Below are positions 6,188-12,391 of a stretch of DNA of 13,821 bases, piece after piece; the stretch's first letter is position 1; each line of letters opens with the position of its first letter. The notes under the pieces are model-generated. The model had not been told where the DNA came from, searched no databases, and saw only the letters and a program-made list of their open reading frames with translations. Made by a program: the position numbers and the translations under genes. Location: assembly GCA_040905505.1 (NCBI GenBank), contig JBBDRL010000004.1, positions 1 to 13,821 of the forward strand, written 5' to 3'. Origin of the DNA: WHSP01 sp040905505 (lineage in GTDB: Bacteria; Gemmatimonadota; Gemmatimonadetes; Longimicrobiales; Longimicrobiaceae).

Positions 6188-6682
6188 TCAATCAACCTTC
6201 GTTGCCAGCGATTCGATTACGCCGATGAACCGGTCGAGCTGTCGGCACAATTCCGGGCCGAGCTCGCGCGCCCCCTCGAGGAGGGGCACCAAGCGGTGCC
6301 ACGCGAGCGAGAAGCCGTACCCATGTCGGAATAGATGCCGGAATCGCAGGTACTCGTTCAGCCTGCTTCGCAGGGCCTCGTCGATCACCCCCGGCCTCAC
6401 GCCCTCAACATCCCGGGCCATCCGGCGCAGCAGCTGCGCGTGCGAGCCCGGTCCACCCGGCAATCCGCCGTTGAGCTCGACAGCCACGCGTTCGAAGAAG
6501 TGCTCGACGACGTTGTACAGGTCGTGGATGATATCGCCCGCGCCGCGTAGTTCGAGGTAGCTCGGTTCGCGGTCCGAGAGGTCATCGAGGCAACGGTCCA
6601 CTTCGGCGAGGATCCGGTCGAGATCATCGCGGTCAGCCCGCAGATCGGCCGCGAGCTGGCGCAGACCCAAGCTATCCTTCAT
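6188..6682 (-). CDS. HepT-like HEPN ribonuclease toxin inside the cys operon (module 2)
   Basis: This 164-residue helical protein matches the HepT-like class by its motif RHLFRHGY: R115-X4-H120-X-Y122, an exact RX4HXY. In characterised HepT proteins the Arg and His are catalytic and the Tyr is the residue AMPylated by MntA. DIIHDLYNVVEHFFERVAVE (50-69) is the usual HEPN core helix, here in the subclass containing HDLYNVVEHFF. ATG 6680-6682 is chosen: it overlaps the MNT stop by 11 bp and has GGAAGG about 8 nt upstream. The longer frame from 6769 only shadows the MNT gene. It is followed after 57 bp by cysNC. Toxicity is a family inference. Confidence 0.83.
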   Translation of the reverse strand: MKDSLGLRQLAADLRADRDDLDRILAEVDRCLDDLSDREPSYLELRGAGDIIHDLYNVVEHFFERVAVELNGGLPGGPGSHAQLLRRMARDVEGVRPGVIDEALRSRLNEYLRFRHLFRHGYGFSLAWHRLVPLLEGARELGPELCRQLDRFIGVIESLATKVD

Positions 6683-7028
6683 CGATACGCCTTCCGGACG
6701 TCTCGACGGCGCGCCGGGCGCGCTCGCCGCAATCCTCGAGGGTGACCAGATCCACCGACACCGCCGCAACGTCGCTCACGCGCGCCAGCGCCGCGAAATA
6801 CCATTCCGGACGCAGTCCACGCACCCCGAGGTCGATGTCGAAGTCATCGCGCATGGGCTCCCCTGCCAACGAGCCAAAGAGCCAGACTTCGTCGACCTCG
6901 AACTCGTCCCGTAGGACGGCTGCCGCGCGCTTCGCTGACTCGCGCGCCCGGTCTGCCCGCTCGAGCCGCTCCGTCCGCTGCCGGACGGCGCGTCGGGTCC
7001 AGGCCTTGGCCAGTGATTCGAGATCCAT
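6672..7028 (-). CDS. MNT nucleotidyltransferase antitoxin inside the cys operon (module 2)
   Basis: This 118-residue Pol-beta-type nucleotidyltransferase carries GSX10DXD intact: G52-S53 in LFGSLAGEP and D64-I-D66 in DFDIDLGVR, followed by a third acidic position in VSVDLVTL. It is preceded by a basic, Arg-rich helix (residues 12-39), longer than in module 1. By analogy with MntA it would AMPylate and silence the HEPN partner encoded just downstream (11-bp overlap). It starts only 3 nt after the cysD stop codon, so it has no room for its own promoter and should be co-transcribed with cysD. It has no close sequence similarity by eye to the module 1 MNT beyond the motif. Confidence 0.87.
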   Translation of the reverse strand: MDLESLAKAWTRRAVRQRTERLERADRARESAKRAAAVLRDEFEVDEVWLFGSLAGEPMRDDFDIDLGVRGLRPEWYFAALARVSDVAAVSVDLVTLEDCGERARRAVETSGRRIDEG

Positions 7029-7031
7029 GGG

Positions 7032-7994
7032 TCAAAAATACCCCTGCCGCTTCCGGTCCTCCATCGCGGCTTCCGAGCGCTTGTCGTCACTCCGGCCGCC
7101 CCGTTCCGTCATCCGCGCGGCGGCGACTTCCTGGATGATCTCCTCGAGCGTCCGCGCGTCGGACTCCCAGACGCCGGTGCACGTCATGTCGCCGATGGTG
7201 CGGCAGCGGATCTGGCGCAGGCCGACGGTCTCGCCCTCGAGCGGGCGGTTGTGCCGACCGGTCGCCAGCAGCACGCCGTCGCGCTCGACGACCTCGCGGC
7301 GGTGGGCGAAGTACAGTGACGGGATGGGGATCTGCTCGCGGGCGATGTACTGCCAGACGTCCATCTCCGTCCAGTTGCTGAGCGGGAAGACGCGGAAGTG
7401 CTCGCCCAGGTTCTTGCGGCCGTTGAAGAGGTTCCAGAGCTCGGGCCGCTGCATCTTCGGATCCCACTGCCCGAACGCGTCGCGATGGCTGAAGAAGCGC
7501 TCCTTCGCCCGCGCCTTCTCCTCGTCGCGCCGCCCGCCGCCGAACGCGGCGTCGACCTTCAGCTCGCCCAGCGCGTCGAGCAGCGTGATGGTCTGGAGCG
7601 AGTTGCGGCTCGGGTTGGGGCCTTCCTCTTCCTGGCAGCGCCCCTGGTCGATCGAGTCCTGGACGTGCCGCACCAGCAGCTCACATCCGACCTCCCGCAC
7701 GAGCGAGTCCCGGTACTCCAACGTCTCGGGGAAGTTGTGGCCGGTGTCGATGTGCAGCAGCGGAAACGGGAACCTGGCCGGGCGGAACGCCTTGCGCGCC
7801 AGGTGCACCATCACGATCGAGTCCTTGCCGCCCGAGAAGAGCAGTGCCGGCCGCTCGAACTGCGCGGCGGCCTCCCGCATCACGTAGATCGCCTCGCTCT
7901 CGAGCTGCGAGAGGTGGCTCCTCCGATACGAGGTGGTCTTCACGTCGGCCTGCGGCTTGGCGGAGGCTTCGACGGCGTTCGCGCGTGTGGCCAT
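7032..7994 (-). CDS. cysD: Sulfate adenylyltransferase subunit 2
   Basis: CysD is the PP-loop ATP pyrophosphatase subunit of bacterial ATP sulfurylase and makes APS with the CysN half of cysNC. The 320-residue product shows SGGKDS (54-59) in the position of the PP-loop, then LARKAF and FPFPLLHIDTGHNFPET, DAAFGGGRRDEEKARAKER, WDPKMQRPELWN, RVFPLSNWTEMDVWQYI, and the family's terminal KRQGYF. These match CysD along the whole length. ATG 7992-7994 gives a natural N-terminus; a TTG at 8028-8030 would add 12 residues but coincides with the predicted transcription start. It heads the operon cysD-MNT-HEPN-cysNC. Confidence 0.96.
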   Translation of the reverse strand: MATRANAVEASAKPQADVKTTSYRRSHLSQLESEAIYVMREAAAQFERPALLFSGGKDSIVMVHLARKAFRPARFPFPLLHIDTGHNFPETLEYRDSLVREVGCELLVRHVQDSIDQGRCQEEEGPNPSRNSLQTITLLDALGELKVDAAFGGGRRDEEKARAKERFFSHRDAFGQWDPKMQRPELWNLFNGRKNLGEHFRVFPLSNWTEMDVWQYIAREQIPIPSLYFAHRREVVERDGVLLATGRHNRPLEGETVGLRQIRCRTIGDMTCTGVWESDARTLEEIIQEVAAARMTERGGRSDDKRSEAAMEDRKRQGYF

Positions 7995-8036
7995 GATCGG
8001 GTCGCGACAGGGATATCCAAGCAGTGACAACGCTTG

Positions 8037-8065
8037 ATTATATCCGGGCGCGGGCGGCGGGACAA
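8037..8065 (-). promoter_or_regulatory. Sigma-70-type promoter of the cysD operon
   Basis: On the minus strand a perfect -10 box TATAAT lies at 8042-8037, preceded by exactly 17 bp and a -35-like TTGTCC (8065-8060). Transcription would start around 8030, leaving a leader of about 36 nt to the cysD ATG. AT-rich TATAAT in an otherwise GC-only stretch makes chance unlikely. No operator palindrome is evident. Confidence 0.7.
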
Positions 8066-8140
8066 ATCGGGGGCGACCGATCGCCGGAAGGACGCGAAGG
8101 ATCCGCCGAGAGGCGAGGTGCGAAATGCGGAGCCGACCTC

Positions 8141-8584
8141 TTACCGCGGCGCCGGCGGATCACCGGACGGCCATTCGCTCAGCCGCGCGATCCGACCGAC
8201 GTGGTGCGCCGCGCGGTAATACCGGTCGTCAGCGGTGACGAGTACGGCGTCCGATTGGTCGAGCGCCACGGCATGGTACAACGTATCGAACAGGTGCTGG
8301 TCGAGATCGACGGCGAGCCTGACCGCAGTCTGATATACCGCGACCGAGTCGACGATCTCCAGTTCGAGACTGACCAGATCCAGCACGTCGGCTTCCGCTG
8401 ACGCCGGACTCAGCCGCGCGAGTCCTCCAGCCACCTCGGTGAGCCAGTGCGGCGGCTCGACCAGGTCGATTGCGGACCCGGCCACCGCTTCGAAGATCTC
8501 CGCGGCTCGTTCAGAATCGCCTTCAGTCCGGGTTTGCCGAAGTAGCCACTTGACCATGACGCTGGCGTCCAGCACCACCCGCAT
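8141..8584 (-). CDS. vapC: VapC-type PIN-domain ribonuclease toxin
   Basis: This PIN-domain protein of 147 residues is the likely toxin of a type II system. The four PIN acidic residues are all present: D6 in VVLDASVMVKWLL, E50 in HWLTEVAGGL, D100 in LFDTLYHAVAL, and D119/D120 in VTADDRYY. It pairs with the RHH antitoxin upstream: the antitoxin TGA (8584-8586) overlaps the ATG at 8582-8584 by one base, and a GTG two codons' width upstream (8585-8587) is also possible. The cellular RNA target is unknown (VapC toxins often cut tRNA or rRNA). It ends 76 bp before the cysD promoter. Confidence 0.9.
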   Translation of the reverse strand: MRVVLDASVMVKWLLRQTRTEGDSERAAEIFEAVAGSAIDLVEPPHWLTEVAGGLARLSPASAEADVLDLVSLELEIVDSVAVYQTAVRLAVDLDQHLFDTLYHAVALDQSDAVLVTADDRYYRAAHHVGRIARLSEWPSGDPPAPR

Positions 8585-8817
8585 CACTCGCGCTGAGTCT
8601 CTCTGACGGTTCGAATCTGCCGGTCCGAAATCTCCGGCCGCATGCTTCGGCGGCCTGCCAAGCGTCGGATCGCCTGGGCACGGCGCTCCCGCCCCTCCTC
8701 TTCCTCGATTGCCCGCACCATCAGCCCGGCGATGATCGCACTCTTGTTGCGATCGCCGAATTTCTCGTTGAATGCCCGCTTCACATCATCGGGTACGCTG
8801 AAATTCATCGTCGCCAT
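8584..8817 (-). CDS. Ribbon-helix-helix antitoxin for the adjacent VapC
   Basis: This 77-residue protein opens with MATMNFSVPDDVKRAFNEKF, the short beta-strand then helix of an RHH DNA-binding antitoxin, with the turn GDRNKSAIIAGLMVRAI forming the second helix. The Arg/Glu-rich C-terminal half (from about 38) would wrap the toxin. ATG 8815-8817 is preferred to an upstream frame because GGAG lies 7 nt upstream and the N-terminal strand starts there. It precedes and overlaps vapC, the usual antitoxin-first order, and probably represses its own promoter in the divergent spacer 8818-8954. Confidence 0.85.
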   Translation of the reverse strand: MATMNFSVPDDVKRAFNEKFGDRNKSAIIAGLMVRAIEEEEGRERRAQAIRRLAGRRSMRPEISDRQIRTVRETQRE

Positions 8818-8846
8818 TACGATCTCCGTTGTTGAAGACTTCCACA

Positions 8847-8875
8847 ATCCTGGCGCACAGCCCATTTGACGTCAA
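8847..8875 (-). promoter_or_regulatory. Possible promoter of the RHH/vapC operon with palindrome over the -35
   Basis: On the minus strand TTGACG (8875-8870) and CAGGAT (8852-8847) are 17 bp apart. The -35 is part of a perfect 10-bp palindrome TTGACGTCAA (8866-8875), and a second palindrome, GCCGAA-G-TTCGGC, follows at 8878-8890. These are reasonable antitoxin operator candidates. The -10 match is weak. Confidence 0.4.
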
Positions 8876-8895
8876 GTGCCGAAGTTCGGCCGTGT

Positions 8896-8936
8896 TTGAT
8901 CAGCCTGACAGGTTGTGTATATTTCGTCGTATACAC
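8896..8936 (+). promoter_or_regulatory. Promoter and operator of the phd/vapC locus
   Basis: TTGATC (8896-8901) and TATATT (8918-8923) are 16 bp apart on the plus strand; an alternative is CTGACA (8905-8910) with TATACA (8930-8935). An inverted repeat GTGTATA/TATACAC (8915-8921 and 8930-8936, 8-bp gap) overlaps the -10, as expected for Phd-family autorepression. A strong GGAGG at 8943-8947 precedes the ATG. Confidence 0.6.
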
Positions 8937-8954
8937 TTACTCGGAGGTCGTCAC

Positions 8955-9194
8955 ATGAAGGCAACCGCGCGCGACCTTCGCTACGAAACGAAGCGGCTGC
9001 TGGAGGCCGTCGAGCGAGGCGAGAGCATCGTGATCACGTACAGAGGCGAGCCTCGCGCGAAGCTGGTTCCTGTCGAAGCGGAGACACCAACAGGCCGTCC
9101 CAGGGAGGAGCTGTTCGGACTGTGGAAGGATCGGCGTGACGGCGACGATGTCGCCGCCTATGTCGACGATCTTCGACGGAGCCGGTCGGGATGA
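8955..9194 (+). CDS. Phd/YefM-family antitoxin
   Basis: This 79-residue antitoxin starts MKATARDLRYETKRLLEAV and continues RGESIVITYRGEPRAKLVPV, the standard Phd/YefM N-terminal DNA-binding fold (helix, then the VITxRGxPxAxLVP hairpin). The C-terminal part with LFGLWKDRRDGDDVAAYVDDLR resembles the toxin-binding helix of VapB-like Phd antitoxins. GGAGG about 8 nt before the ATG fixes the start. Its stop overlaps the next gene's start as ATGA. The partner toxin is truncated, so this antitoxin may now be an orphan that still regulates its own promoter or counteracts a related toxin elsewhere. Confidence 0.88.
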   Translation: MKATARDLRYETKRLLEAVERGESIVITYRGEPRAKLVPVEAETPTGRPREELFGLWKDRRDGDDVAAYVDDLRRSRSG

Positions 9195-9418
9195 TCGTCG
9201 ATACCGACGTACTGATCTGGTATCTACGCGGACATGAAAAGGCGGCCGAAGTCCTTCACGGGGTCGGCCGCTTCGACATCTCGGTGATCACGTACATGGA
9301 GCTCGTTCAGGGGATGCGGAGCAAAACGGAGCTGCGCGTCCTACGCTCCTCGCTAGAGCGCGAGAGAAATCGTTCAGCGGCAGAGCCCCTAAAACCCCCA
9401 CACCCGCGGCACCACTAG
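9191..9418 (+). pseudogene. vapC: VapC PIN-domain toxin, C-terminally truncated
   Basis: The first 56 or so residues are a clear VapC N-terminus: MIVDTDVLIWYLRGHEKA with D4/D6, then ISVITYMELVQGMRSK with E37. After about residue 56 the similarity ends and the frame runs as ERERNRSAAEPLKPPHPRHH into the 3' end of the convergent permease gene, giving 75 residues instead of the usual 120-140. The distal acidic residues (expected in a DAxIAAxA-type helix and after it) are absent. I find no continuation in other frames because that DNA is the permease gene. A deletion junction near 9355-9388 is the likely cause. It should be inactive as a nuclease. Confidence 0.8.
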
Positions 9419-11158
9419 CAGGATGGTGATCACCACCAACACCGTCAGCGGCAACCCCACCCGCGCGTAGTCCCCGAAGCGGTACCCGCCCATGCCGTAG
9501 ATCATCGTGTTGGTCTGGTACCCGATCGGCGTCAGGAAGCTGGCGGAGGCGGCGACGGCGATGGCGATCGCGAATGGCCGCGGGTCGGCGCCGACGGCCT
9601 GGGCACTGGCCATGGCGACGGGGAAGAGCAGCACGGCGGCGGCGTTGTTGGTGATCAGCTCGGTGAGCGCGACGGTCGCGAGGGTGACGGCGAGGAGGAC
9701 GGCGTACGGACCGAGGTCGGCGAACCCCCCGACGATCCCCTGCCCCAGCAGCGCCGCGAGCCCCGACTGCTCGATCGCCGCGCCGATGCCGAACGCGGCG
9801 GCGATGAGGATCACCACGTCCATGTCGACCGCGCTGCGCGCCTCGGCGGCGGTCAGGACGCGGGTCAGGACCATCAGCAGCGCGCCGACGAGCGCGGCGT
9901 GGAGGATGGGGACGATGCCCAGCCCGGCGAGCGCGACGACCCCAACGGTGATCCCCACGGCGAGCGCCGCCTGGCGCGGCTGGGCGGGTGGGGTGCCGGC
10001 GGAATGCGAGACGAGCAGGAAGTCGCGGTGGTCGCGCCAACGCTCGGCGAAGCCGCGGTCGCTCAGCAGCAGCAGTGTGTCGCCCTCCTTCAGCCGCACC
10101 GAGCCCAGCTTCTCGTTCACCCGCTCGCCCGCCCGGTGGATCGCCAGCACGGCGGCCTGGTAGCGCTGCCGGAAATCGCTCTCCTTCAACGTCCCCCCCG
10201 CCAGACCCGAGGCGCCGCTGACGACGGCCTCGAAGAAGGTGTGGTCGCCGCCGCCGAATGCGCTCGCGTGCTCCTCCTCGGTCGACGCGAGCCCCGGGGT
10301 CGACTGGAGGTCGCGCACCATGTCCAGCCGGCCCGCGAAAGTCAGCCGGTCACCCCCGCGCAGCAGCGTCGTCGGCGTCGCGGGCGCGATCGTCTCGCCC
10401 TCGCGGTCGATCTCCACCAGGAAGACGCCCTGCAGGTGCCGCAGCCCGCCCTCCTCGACGGTCACCCCGTCCAACGGGCCGCGATCCTCCACCACGGTCT
10501 GGAACGCGAACTCCCGGATCTCCTCCTCCAGGTGCCGCCGCGCCCGGCGACGGTCGGGGAGCAGCAGCGGCGCGATCAGGATCAGGATGCCGATCCCCAA
10601 AACGGTCACCGGAATCCCGATCCGGCTGATCTCGAACATCCCGATCGGCTCCATCCCGGCCGACTCGAGCAGCCCGGAGACGACCAGGTTGGTCGACGTG
10701 CCGATCACCGTGATCGTGCCGCCCAGGATTGTCGCGAAGGAGAGGGGGATGAGGTACCACGACGGCGGACGGCCGCGCTTCTCGGCCCAGTCGGCGACCT
10801 GCGGGGCCAGCATCGCCACGATCGGGGTGTTGTTCAGGACCGCCGAGGCGCCGGCGGTCGGCAGCAGCAGCCGCGCCAGACCGCCGCGCATCGACCCGCC
10901 GTCGCCCAGCGTCCCCGCCACCAGCGGCTGCAACGCCCCGCTCTTCTCTACCGCGCGCGCGACCACGTAGAGCGCGGCGACGGTGATCGGCGCGGGGTTG
11001 GCGAAGCCCGAGAGCGCTTCACCCGTGGTGATGATCCCCAGCAGCAGCAGCACCACCGTCGCGCCCAGGATCGCGATCGCCGGCGGCACCAGGTCGCGCA
11101 CCAGCACGACCACGGTCACCAGCACCACGCCCAGGGTCAGCCAGGCGTCAGCGGTCAC
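9389..11158 (-). CDS. SLC13-family anion permease with two RCK_C/TrkA-C-like domains
   Basis: This inner-membrane transporter of 589 residues has N-terminal membrane segments from about 5 to 200, two soluble TrkA-C-like modules (roughly 225-285 and 310-380, the latter with GGTLKESDFRQRYQAAVLAIHRAG), and a second membrane block from about 395 to 587. SLC13 hallmarks are LNNTPIVAML (108-117), GTSTNLVVSG (153-162), ITNNAAAVLLFPVA (502-515) and GYQTNTMIYGMGGYRFGDY. Proteins of this architecture include sulfate transporters (SLT-type), and proximity to cysD/cysNC/cysQ supports sulfate; other dicarboxylates or anions remain possible. The start is GTG 11156-11158. Its 3' end overlaps the truncated vapC by 30 bp, convergently. 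Confidence 0.88.
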   Translation of the reverse strand: MTADAWLTLGVVLVTVVVLVRDLVPPAIAILGATVVLLLLGIITTGEALSGFANPAPITVAALYVVARAVEKSGALQPLVAGTLGDGGSMRGGLARLLLPTAGASAVLNNTPIVAMLAPQVADWAEKRGRPPSWYLIPLSFATILGGTITVIGTSTNLVVSGLLESAGMEPIGMFEISRIGIPVTVLGIGILILIAPLLLPDRRRARRHLEEEIREFAFQTVVEDRGPLDGVTVEEGGLRHLQGVFLVEIDREGETIAPATPTTLLRGGDRLTFAGRLDMVRDLQSTPGLASTEEEHASAFGGGDHTFFEAVVSGASGLAGGTLKESDFRQRYQAAVLAIHRAGERVNEKLGSVRLKEGDTLLLLSDRGFAERWRDHRDFLLVSHSAGTPPAQPRQAALAVGITVGVVALAGLGIVPILHAALVGALLMVLTRVLTAAEARSAVDMDVVILIAAAFGIGAAIEQSGLAALLGQGIVGGFADLGPYAVLLAVTLATVALTELITNNAAAVLLFPVAMASAQAVGADPRPFAIAIAVAASASFLTPIGYQTNTMIYGMGGYRFGDYARVGLPLTVLVVITILLVVPRVWGF

Positions 11159-11295
11159 TCATTACCCGCACCGCGGCGCTGCTTCGCCTCCGCGCATATG
11201 CGCCGATCACCGGGCGATAGACCGGCCACGTCGCCGGCATCGTACATCTCTGCCTTTCCAACTATGCGGACCCGCACCTGCTCTCGGTTCGACAT
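11155..11295 (-). CDS. Possible small protein coupled to the SLC13 permease
   Basis: This 46-codon frame starts at ATG 11293-11295 and its TGA (11155-11157) overlaps the permease GTG start by 4 nt (GTGA), the geometry of translational coupling. A purine-rich GGAAGGGG lies about 6 nt upstream of the ATG. An in-frame ATG at 11329-11331 would give 58 residues. The peptide is hydrophilic (REQVRVRIVGKAEMYDAGDV, ending AKQRRGAGNE), with no membrane segment or known domain I can identify. It could be a real small leader protein or a chance frame; conservation decides. Confidence 0.35.
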   Translation of the reverse strand: MSNREQVRVRIVGKAEMYDAGDVAGLSPGDRRICAEAKQRRGAGNE

Positions 11296-11368
11296 GCTCA
11301 CCCCTTCCACCGCTACATTCGATTCTGCCATGGACGATTACTAAGGTCTTTCGAGTCAGTAGGAGCGT

Positions 11369-11788
11369 TCACCGACCCGGTCTCGGCGGCGTCGGATTCA
11401 GCAGCTCCAGCTCGAAATATCGCGCGTACCCGCCGTCCCGGGTGATCAGCCCCATGCCCTCGACGGCCGCGTGGGCGCCGATCAGGAAATCGGCCAGCAT
11501 GCGTTTCCCGTCGCCGCCGCTCCGCCTGTACCTGTAGTGCGCCTTGCCCGCGAGGAAGCAGGCCGGCCACGGGATCGGGTCGCGGCGGAAGAGATCAGCC
11601 GGGAGGAGCTCGTCCAGCTCCTCGAGGGACTCGATGAAGGTCGATACCTCCGAATAGATGATCGGGTTGATGACCAGAACGCCCGCCTCGGCGCATCGCT
11701 CCAGGGCGAACCTGGACGCCGTCCCGTGCACCTCGTCGCCCCCGATCACGTCGAGCAGAACGTTGGTGTCCACCAGCCACTGCTTCAC
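11369..11788 (-). CDS. vapC: VapC-type PIN-domain ribonuclease toxin
   Basis: This 139-residue PIN protein starts with WLVDTNVLLDVI (D7) and has E47 in IIYSEVSTFIE, D100 in LADFLIGAHAAVEG, and D118 in LITRDGGYARYF, so the catalytic acidic set is complete. The FLIGAHA and ITRDxxxYxxYF strings mark a common VapC subgroup that pairs with AbrB-like antitoxins. The GTG start (11786-11788) overlaps the antitoxin stop by 4 nt. The toxin's target cannot be read from sequence. It lies 73 bp upstream of the small ORF and permease, so read-through into the permease is possible; no terminator is apparent. Confidence 0.92.
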   Translation of the reverse strand: MKQWLVDTNVLLDVIGGDEVHGTASRFALERCAEAGVLVINPIIYSEVSTFIESLEELDELLPADLFRRDPIPWPACFLAGKAHYRYRRSGGDGKRMLADFLIGAHAAVEGMGLITRDGGYARYFELELLNPTPPRPGR

Positions 11789-12000
11789 GTGCGGAGCAGC
11801 TTCATCAACTCATCCGTCGAACTCTCCAACTTCGCCCTGCCGTAGATCGCCCGCACCCGCTCGCGGGCGTGCGTCGGCTTACGAACGAGCTCCAACGCGC
11901 CGTCACGGACGATGAACTCCACCTCCGTATCCGGCAGAAATCCGAACTTCTGCCGCAGCTCCCGCGGAATCGTCACCTGCCCCCGCTCCGTGATCTTCAT
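11785..12000 (-). CDS. AbrB/MazE-type antitoxin (SpoVT-AbrB domain)
   Basis: This 71-residue swapped-hairpin antitoxin has MKITERGQVTIPRELRQKFG followed by LPDTEVEFIVRDGALELVRK, which covers the whole AbrB-like DNA-binding hairpin (1-43). The C-terminal tail RERVRAIYGRAKLESSTDELMKLLR is the toxin-binding segment typical of VapB partners of this type. The ATG at 11998-12000 starts exactly where the fold begins; GGAGG lies a distant 15 nt upstream. It is followed directly by vapC. It is expected to bind and repress its own promoter, where a 14-bp perfect palindrome is found. Confidence 0.9.
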   Translation of the reverse strand: MKITERGQVTIPRELRQKFGFLPDTEVEFIVRDGALELVRKPTHARERVRAIYGRAKLESSTDELMKLLRT

Positions 12001-12039
12001 GCTATGCTGTCGATGCCTCCACTAAATGGCGAGATCGTA

Positions 12040-12053
12040 AGAATACGTATTCT
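12040..12053. promoter_or_regulatory. Candidate operator of the AbrB/VapC locus
   Basis: AGAATACGTATTCT is a perfect 14-bp palindrome located 40 bp upstream of the antitoxin start and standing out as AT-rich. A -10-like TACGAT (minus strand, 12037-12032) lies beside it. Autoregulatory binding by the AbrB-type antitoxin is the simplest reading. Confidence 0.55.
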
Positions 12054-12066
12054 GATTCCGCATCGC

Positions 12067-12276
12067 AGTCAAGCCTTGAACGGCGGTCCGGCGACCTGAG
12101 CTACAGCCCCCTGTAGACTGTNNNNNNNNNNNNNNNNNNNNNNNNNNNNNNNNNNNNNNNNNNNNNNNNNNNNNNNNNNNNNNNNNNNNNNNNNNNNNNN
12201 NNNNNNNNNNNNNNNNNNNNNAGTCAAGCCTTGAACGGCGGTCCGGCGACCTGAGCTACAGCCCCCTGTAGACTGT
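12067..12276. repeat. Exact 55-bp direct repeat flanking the N gap
   Basis: Bases 12067-12121 and 12222-12276 are identical over 55 nt and abut the gap on both sides. The length equals a standard de Bruijn k-mer (55), so the two flanks are most likely the same genomic sequence at the ends of two graph-adjacent contigs. Confidence 0.85.
12122..12221. other. Assembly gap (100 N)
   Basis: Exactly 100 N, the conventional placeholder for a gap of unknown size. It falls in the spacer between the AbrB/VapC locus and cysQ; apart from the repeats nothing is coded in 12054-12391. Frames crossing it are not real. Confidence 0.98.
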
Positions 12277-12314
12277 AGACTGTAGACTGTAGACTGTCGA
12301 CTGTCGACTGTCGA
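12266..12314. repeat. Heptamer tandem tract, CTGTAGA x4 then CTGTCGA x3
   Basis: Seven consecutive period-7 units occupy 12266-12314, with a switch from CTGTAGA to CTGTCGA after four units. The left contig ends inside the same tract (from 12111). The tract is likely why the assembly broke here. Confidence 0.9.
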
Positions 12315-12391
12315 CTCCCATCCCGAAAGTCGGTCGGATGCGAATCCGGGACCGGACCAGGTCGATACTACAGTCCGTTCACACCATGGTA

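Noticed and set aside
9899..11344. Plus-strand frame of 481 codons
   Set aside because: It is antisense to the SLC13 permease and has a His/Arg/Gln-rich composition with no domain.
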